Part shown: piece by piece, positions 55,269-60,000 of the stretch | Layout: each line of letters starts with the position of its first letter | How positions within the stretch are numbered: the first letter of the stretch is position 1 | Source of the DNA: Hydractinia symbiolongicarpus | Taxonomy: Eukaryota > Cnidaria > Hydrozoa > Anthoathecata > Hydractiniidae | NCBI RefSeq assembly: GCF_029227915.1 | Contig: NC_079879.1 | Span: forward strand, 33,610,501 to 33,670,500 | Reading direction: 5' to 3' | Length of the DNA: 60,000 nt | Notes under the pieces: generated by a model | Databases searched by the model: none | Told to the model about the DNA's origin: nothing | Seen by the model: only the letters and a program-made list of their open reading frames with translations | Made by a program: the position numbers and the translations under genes

Positions 55269-58200
55269 ATGGACGACCCAGAAGTAATATGGAGTGGTTC
55301 TGATACATCATCCTTGTCTGGTTCAGAAGAGGATACAAGGGAGTCAGGTATTTACAAGTCATTTTATATTGCTGTTCAAACTGCGTTAAAACACAATACA
55401 ATATATTGTGGTCTCTAGGAAAACAGACCACCTGTTAAGAAATATAAAATTTGAATTTTTTTGAACAAGTTTGCGTGATCCACTTTTTGTGAGCATTCAA
55501 ATTTCAGATATTCAGAAAATTTAAATGTTTTTATTTCTGTTGCCTTGCAATATTTAACTGTCGAATTAAAAAATTTGTACTGAGTTTGTGACCGTAAGTA
55601 ATGCATAAAAAAGTAAACTTTAAAGGGAACGTAAGGTATAAAATGAAGTTGGTCATATATTATAGAGCTTAGAAAGTTGTTAATAATTTTTTTTTTAATT
55701 TTTAAAAAGCTCTTTTTGTTCTCAAAATATTTCAGTTAAAGTATTTCATATGTAATTATGCTGCATAAATAATGATGTCATATTTAAGTAATACCGTACA
55801 GTCTGAATGTAATCTAGCGCGGACGCGAAACTCGCATGAATAGTTACACAGAACAATAACATTACGATAGCTTTTGTTTTTTTAGGGAACGTAAGGTATA
55901 AAATGAAGTTGGTCATATATTATAGAGCTTAGAAAGTTGTTAATAATTTTTTTTTTAATTTTTAAAAAGCTCTTTTTGTTCTCAAAATATTTCAGTTAAA
56001 GTATTTCATATGTAATTATGCTGCATAAATAATGATGTCATATTTAAGTAATACCGTACAGTCTGAATGTAATCTACCGCGGACGCGAATTTCGCATGAA
56101 TAGTTACACAGAACAATAACATTACGATAGCTTTTGTTTTTTTAAGAAAATAATTGCCTCGCTGATAAACAATGACTTCACGCAATCGATTGTTTAATCA
56201 CAATAGGTTACAAGATCATCAATTTTAGGGATCTATTTTGCGCGAACTCTTTTGAAGTTTTTAATTGCAGTAATTAAGAGTTTTTTTAGATTGCATTTTA
56301 AAAGTTTAAAAACAAATAGGGGCGATAGAAATGTTTTTTTAAATCTCATTTTAAAAGTTTATAACTAAAAGCGGCGATAGAAATGTTTTTTTAAATCGCA
56401 TTTTAAAAGTTTAAAATCGAAAAGCTGCGATAGAAATGTTTTTAAGATCACATTTTAAAAGTTTAAAAACGAAAAGCGGGGATAGAAATGTTTTTAAGAT
56501 CACATTTTAAAAGTTTAAAAATGAAAAGCGGCGATAGAAATGTTTTTTATATCGCATTTTAAAAGTTTAAAAACGAAAAGCAGCGATAGAAATGTTTTTT
56601 AAGATCGCATTTTAAAAGTTTCGAAAAGCGGCAATAGAAATGTTTTTTAGATCGCATTTTAAAAATTTAGAAACGAAAAGCAGCATTTAATAGTTGTGAA
56701 CAACAATGCTTCTCGTATGTTTTTTACATTAAACGCGCTGGAATCTTTTTAAGTAATTAAATCAACAATACATTCTCGTGCAATGTATTATAAAACTTCG
56801 CGTAAGATTTTTATTATTTAATTACTTCATGCTAATACTTAAGGGAATAGTTTATCAATACATTTACACAATGCATCTCGCTATTACAAGAAATATAATT
56901 GCTTCGATATTTCTTCGCGAGAGCATTGTTTTTTATCACGCAAATATAAACTCGCAAAACCCTTAAGGGATTTATTTATAACAAAAGGCAAACGACTGCC
57001 GTCCTCCACGCAAAGGTGTGATATTAGGGTGTACGTGGTAGATTACATTCAGACTGTACTGTAGCAAGTTTTCACATTTTCTGTCATCAGTAATTTTAGA
57101 CTTGTTAAGGAATGTGCATTCAAACTTTATTAATGCATACATATTGTGAAAGTGAATTGATTAACATAATTTTTTTGACAAAATGACACTTGTTTGCTCG
57201 TCCCAGGCCTCTTAATTTTTCGCTGATCACCCCATAACTTAGGATCTACATGTCTGTTTGCAATCAAATTTTGTGGGTAAACAGATAGGGCCTATGCAAG
57301 CTTACCCTGAAAATTTTATTGCAAACTAAGTTTATTTAAAAAAAAAAGGTTGTAAACTTAAACAAAATAGAAAAAACATTGGTACGAAAACTAAATGAAG
57401 TGTTAATTGCGATAAAATGTTTCTAAAGATGTACCTAAATTAATTGCGCACCTAAATTAATTTAGGTGCGCAATGCCGCAAAACTCACGACCAGGCCTGA
57501 GTTGTCAAAAGGTTAAGAATATTGAGGCTAAAACAAAAAACAATATTCTTATATGAAACGGCGTGTATGTCTCCTAGAAAAGAATTTATATAAACAATGA
57601 AAATTAGTTTTTCAGTTGCTACTGTTTTTAACACTAAAGGGTGGGATGATTCAATGTTGTTGACATTATTATAAACATAACAAAATGTAAACAAATTTAA
57701 ATCAATGTTTACTTCTGTTACGTTTACGATCGTTCATTAATTTGTGTGATTCATAAATTTTAAAACGCAGCATTGTTATCAAGCATGGCACACCAATTAA
57801 TCAATTTTTATTTTAGAAATTTGTTGTATCTGTTGTATGGAGGTTGAAATGCAATTCAAGAATATATGTAATTTACCAAAATACTTTACTAAACCGTTCG
57901 TTTTGATATTTCAGATTAAAGTATTGAGGTAGAGAGGGCAGAATGCACTATACTATTTCATTCACTATACTATTTCATTCTATGTGTTGTTAACTATTGA
58001 TTTTTTTACATTTTGTGTAAAACTTTGGAAGGATTGCAGTATGCAATAGACTGAATAGCTGATTTTGGTATGATATGTTACAAATATATGTTATAACCTT
58101 CTTTGTATGACTTTGGCATGGGCAAACCAAGTACATATAGTTTTATTAGATTAGCTTTTTTCGCAACGGTTGTTGGACACTTTTAATTTTTTTAAACTTT

Positions 58201-59673
58201 GTGTTTTCTATTTTATTTTTGTTACACTTGCCCATATTTTTAGACGTTTTGTTTCAGCGGGTATAAATATAAAAGAATGCAGACTGTAACTTTCAAAAAT
58301 TACAATTACTGTGTTGTAAGTTTTTTCAAGATACAGAGGATTCTAGTTGTATATAATTGTATAGAAGCTTTATTCCAAATTATATATATGGACTTTAGGT
58401 AAACTTTATCTTTTTGATGATACAAAAAAATTTGCATTAAAAATAAAATGATATGAAACATTTAATAAATTGAAACAAGTTTTTAATATAAATTACACAA
58501 ATTGCGTATAAATATATTGAGACTGTGTTTATTTTAGAAGTTAGAACCCAGTACAAGTATACTCCAAACACATCATTTTTATCATCAGTATTTGTTTAGT
58601 GTTTTTATATTTTTAAGATTTTTTACTGAAATTTTGGAAATATATTTTAAGATTAATGTATGCAACTATTTATTATGAAGACACCAATGTCTAGTCCTAT
58701 AAAACCTTGTCGTTTCTGCTCTCACCTTTCTGTGCAATTGTAAGTATTTTTGTAAAAGAGGGTATAATATGGGTTTTCAGGTAAACTTAAAAGTAGCAGA
58801 TAGTGCGTGCAAAATAACAGTTTTTATAAGAAGTTGGCCAATGTAACACACCTTTAATTTTAACACTTGACTTGCTTTTTTAAAATTTTATTGAAAAAGC
58901 CTAAAGTAGGCAAGAAATGTGCAAACATTTCTGTATATCAGTTGTTAATAAATGCAGGTGAGTTTATTTTCTCTAGGAACTGATGTTATGTTCACTTGCC
59001 ATGAAGCACATCCGTTTGGCTTTCTTACTGATGGAAACCTGTCCAGGTGTGTGATTATAAGAGTTAGTGCTATCTTATAAAGGCTTAACCCAAAGTAAAA
59101 ATGTTATTTTGCATGTATTTAAAAAAAATATGGTTATCCTAACTACGGACTGGCAATTGTTTACAATTATTTGGTCCTGCACTATATCATTTAAGAAGTT
59201 TCCTCTTGATAACCTTATTCGTGTTTAATTAATTGTGTTAAAATTTTCTTTAAGTGACAAGTTCCAAATTTATTAAGCTATGTTTTAATAAGTTAATGCT
59301 TCATTTTAGTCCTTCAAATTTTTAAGAATTTACTTTAGATTGCTACAAACCTCAACACAAACTAAAGAATATCACAAAGAATTTATTGTTAAATTTTTTA
59401 ATCTTACTTTTGTTGCAAAATCAGTTTTACTTACCGATGTTGAAAGGGAACAGGTTTTTAAATTAGCCAGGTATGTGTTTGAATTTTCATTGTATCGTTT
59501 TAAAATTTAAAATTAAAGTTCTATTTTTTTATTTTTTTTTTTTGCACATCCAGATGCAGTATGTTTCAATTGATGAGAGAAGCAGAAACCAGTCCACAAG
59601 ATGTTAAGTGTGGAGAAAAAGTGAGGCATGACTTGCTGTACCTGATGCAGTTTTGCCAAGAGTTTGTTAAAAA
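55269..59673 (+). CDS. 5' part of a gene possibly encoding MMS22L (4 coding exons visible, continues right)
   Basis: Coding exons: 55269-55347, 58977-59046, 59339-59470 and 59554-59673, all with GT-AG borders and consistent phases (1, 2, 2, 2). Exon 1 gives an acidic, Ser-rich N-terminus (MDDPEVIWSGSDTSSLSG). The next exons read FTCHEAHPFGFLTDGNLSRLL, then EFIVKFFNLTFVAKSVLLTDVEREQVFKLAR, then FQLMREAETSPQDVKCGEKVRHDLLYLMQFCQEFVKK. It is a helical, non-membrane protein. The spacing of 'GxLxRLL', an E-x2-x-F-x-L-x-R helix and a 'K-x2-R-x5-L-x-F-x5-F' helix resembles the N-terminus of MMS22L, the TONSL partner in replication-fork repair. This is a weak, by-eye resemblance. The remaining exons lie beyond 60000. 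Intron 1 hosts a TIR element. Confidence 0.6.
55625..56144 (+). repeat. Recent 260-bp tandem duplication spanning a transposon end
   Basis: Units 55625-55884 and 55885-56144 differ at only a handful of bases (for example TCTAGCGCGG versus TCTACCGCGG). Each contains about 169 bp of flank followed by about 91 bp of the left end of the TIR element. The left transposon terminus is therefore present twice. Confidence 0.9.
55794..57061. mobile_element. Non-autonomous TIR element (TA duplication) in intron 1 of the MMS22L-like gene
   Basis: The left end CCGTACAGTCTGAATGTAAT (repeated at 56054 by the tandem duplication) pairs with the right end, whose reverse complement is CAGTACAGTCTGAATGTAAT. TA flanks both sides (55792-55793 and 57062-57063). 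The ends resemble those of the BEN-carrying element (CAGTACAGYCCAGATGTAAG), so the two are probably one family. The interior holds the 52-bp minisatellite array at 56281-56684 and no coding sequence. Confidence 0.75.
56281..56684 (+). repeat. Minisatellite, locus C (about 8 copies of a 52-bp monomer)
   Basis: The units follow TTTTTTAGATCGCATTTTAA / AAGTTTAAAAACGAAAAGC / GGCGATAGAAATG and are clearly the same monomer as loci A and B. This array sits inside a different transposon family (TA duplication, CAGTACAG ends). Confidence 0.9.
57443..57474. repeat. Perfect 32-bp palindrome
   Basis: ATTGCGCACCTAAATT is followed immediately by its exact reverse complement with no spacer. A partial extra copy (ACCTAAATTAATTGCG) lies directly upstream. 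It is in intron 1 of the MMS22L-like gene, about 380 bp beyond the TIR element. Confidence 0.9.
57480..58976. other. Rest of intron 1 of the MMS22L-like gene
   Basis: Strongly AT-rich intronic sequence. It contains a short CACTATACTATTTCATT duplication near 57946-57980. No gene, RNA or mobile element could be supported. Confidence 0.4.
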
Positions 59674-60000
59674 GTAGGATAAAAATACTAGTTTTGTTGT
59701 TTGTATATTTTGCTGAGTAAGATGCATTCAAAACTGCTTTCTATTTTTTCCCACTGTCATGATTGTAGCAAATACAATGTTTAGACATTACGGCCCATAA
59801 TTTGACCAATAATAAGTAGTATGGTTGGCTTTAAAATTTCGTAACTGTCCTACCAGTTCCACAAATGCTTTTAGCAGAAAATCAAATTTCTGATTTACTC
59901 TGATTAATTGCTGTTGGTCCCAATGAAAACACAAACTTTAGGTGTGAATTTCTTTTTTATTTCTTATTAAGTTAATATGGTATTGTCTATGTAGAGCAAT

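Overview
The window looks like nuclear DNA of an early-branching animal, most likely a cnidarian (probably hydrozoan). It is very AT-rich. Its genes are broken by many short exons with GT-AG introns, and the intergenic and intronic space is full of transposons. The species cannot be named from the sequence alone.

Layout. (1) 1-204, minus strand: the first two coding exons of a coiled-coil gene that runs off the left edge. (2) 1197-1733, minus: an intronless NDUFAF3-like gene (mitochondrial complex I assembly). (3) 2959-3233, minus: a possible terminal exon of an unrecognised gene. (4) 6094-18366, plus: a complete 13-exon NUDC gene, 325 codons. Its intron 4 holds a long intact reading frame for an animal integrase/DDE-transposase-like protein (10395-12239). 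Other introns hold MITEs, a 650-bp tandem duplication and Helitron-like ends. (5) 19259-24406, minus: a complete 10-exon organic anion transporter (SLCO/OATP), 697 codons. (6) 24407-30990: AT-rich DNA with little I can support. (7) 31000-31950, minus: a decayed mobile-element ORF. (8) 33802-44105, minus: a complete 13-exon NT5DC1-like HAD 5'-nucleotidase gene, 445 codons. Its intron 2 contains a decayed DIRS/Ngaro-like tyrosine-recombinase retroelement, itself split by a TIR element (40753-42704, TA duplication) that carries a BEN-like ORF. (9) 45735-51600, minus: a nearly full-length but frameshifted CR1/L2-type LINE with an SGNH-hydrolase ORF1 and an endonuclease-RT ORF2, split by a Harbinger-type element (47949-49186, TTA duplication). 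(10) 52.1-54.9 kb: tRNA-derived SINEs and a TIR element. (11) 55269-59673, plus: the first four coding exons of a gene that may be MMS22L. Its intron 1 carries a second TA-duplicating TIR element.

The host genes are ordinary housekeeping genes and show no shared pathway. The interest lies in the mobile elements. They are nested with clean, readable target-site duplications. One 52-54 bp minisatellite monomer, resembling a splice acceptor, recurs inside elements of different superfamilies. The integrase-like ORF in NUDC has a diverged catalytic core and an acidic tail. It sits behind a candidate splice acceptor that is in frame with NUDC exon 4, so a host-transposase fusion transcript is possible.
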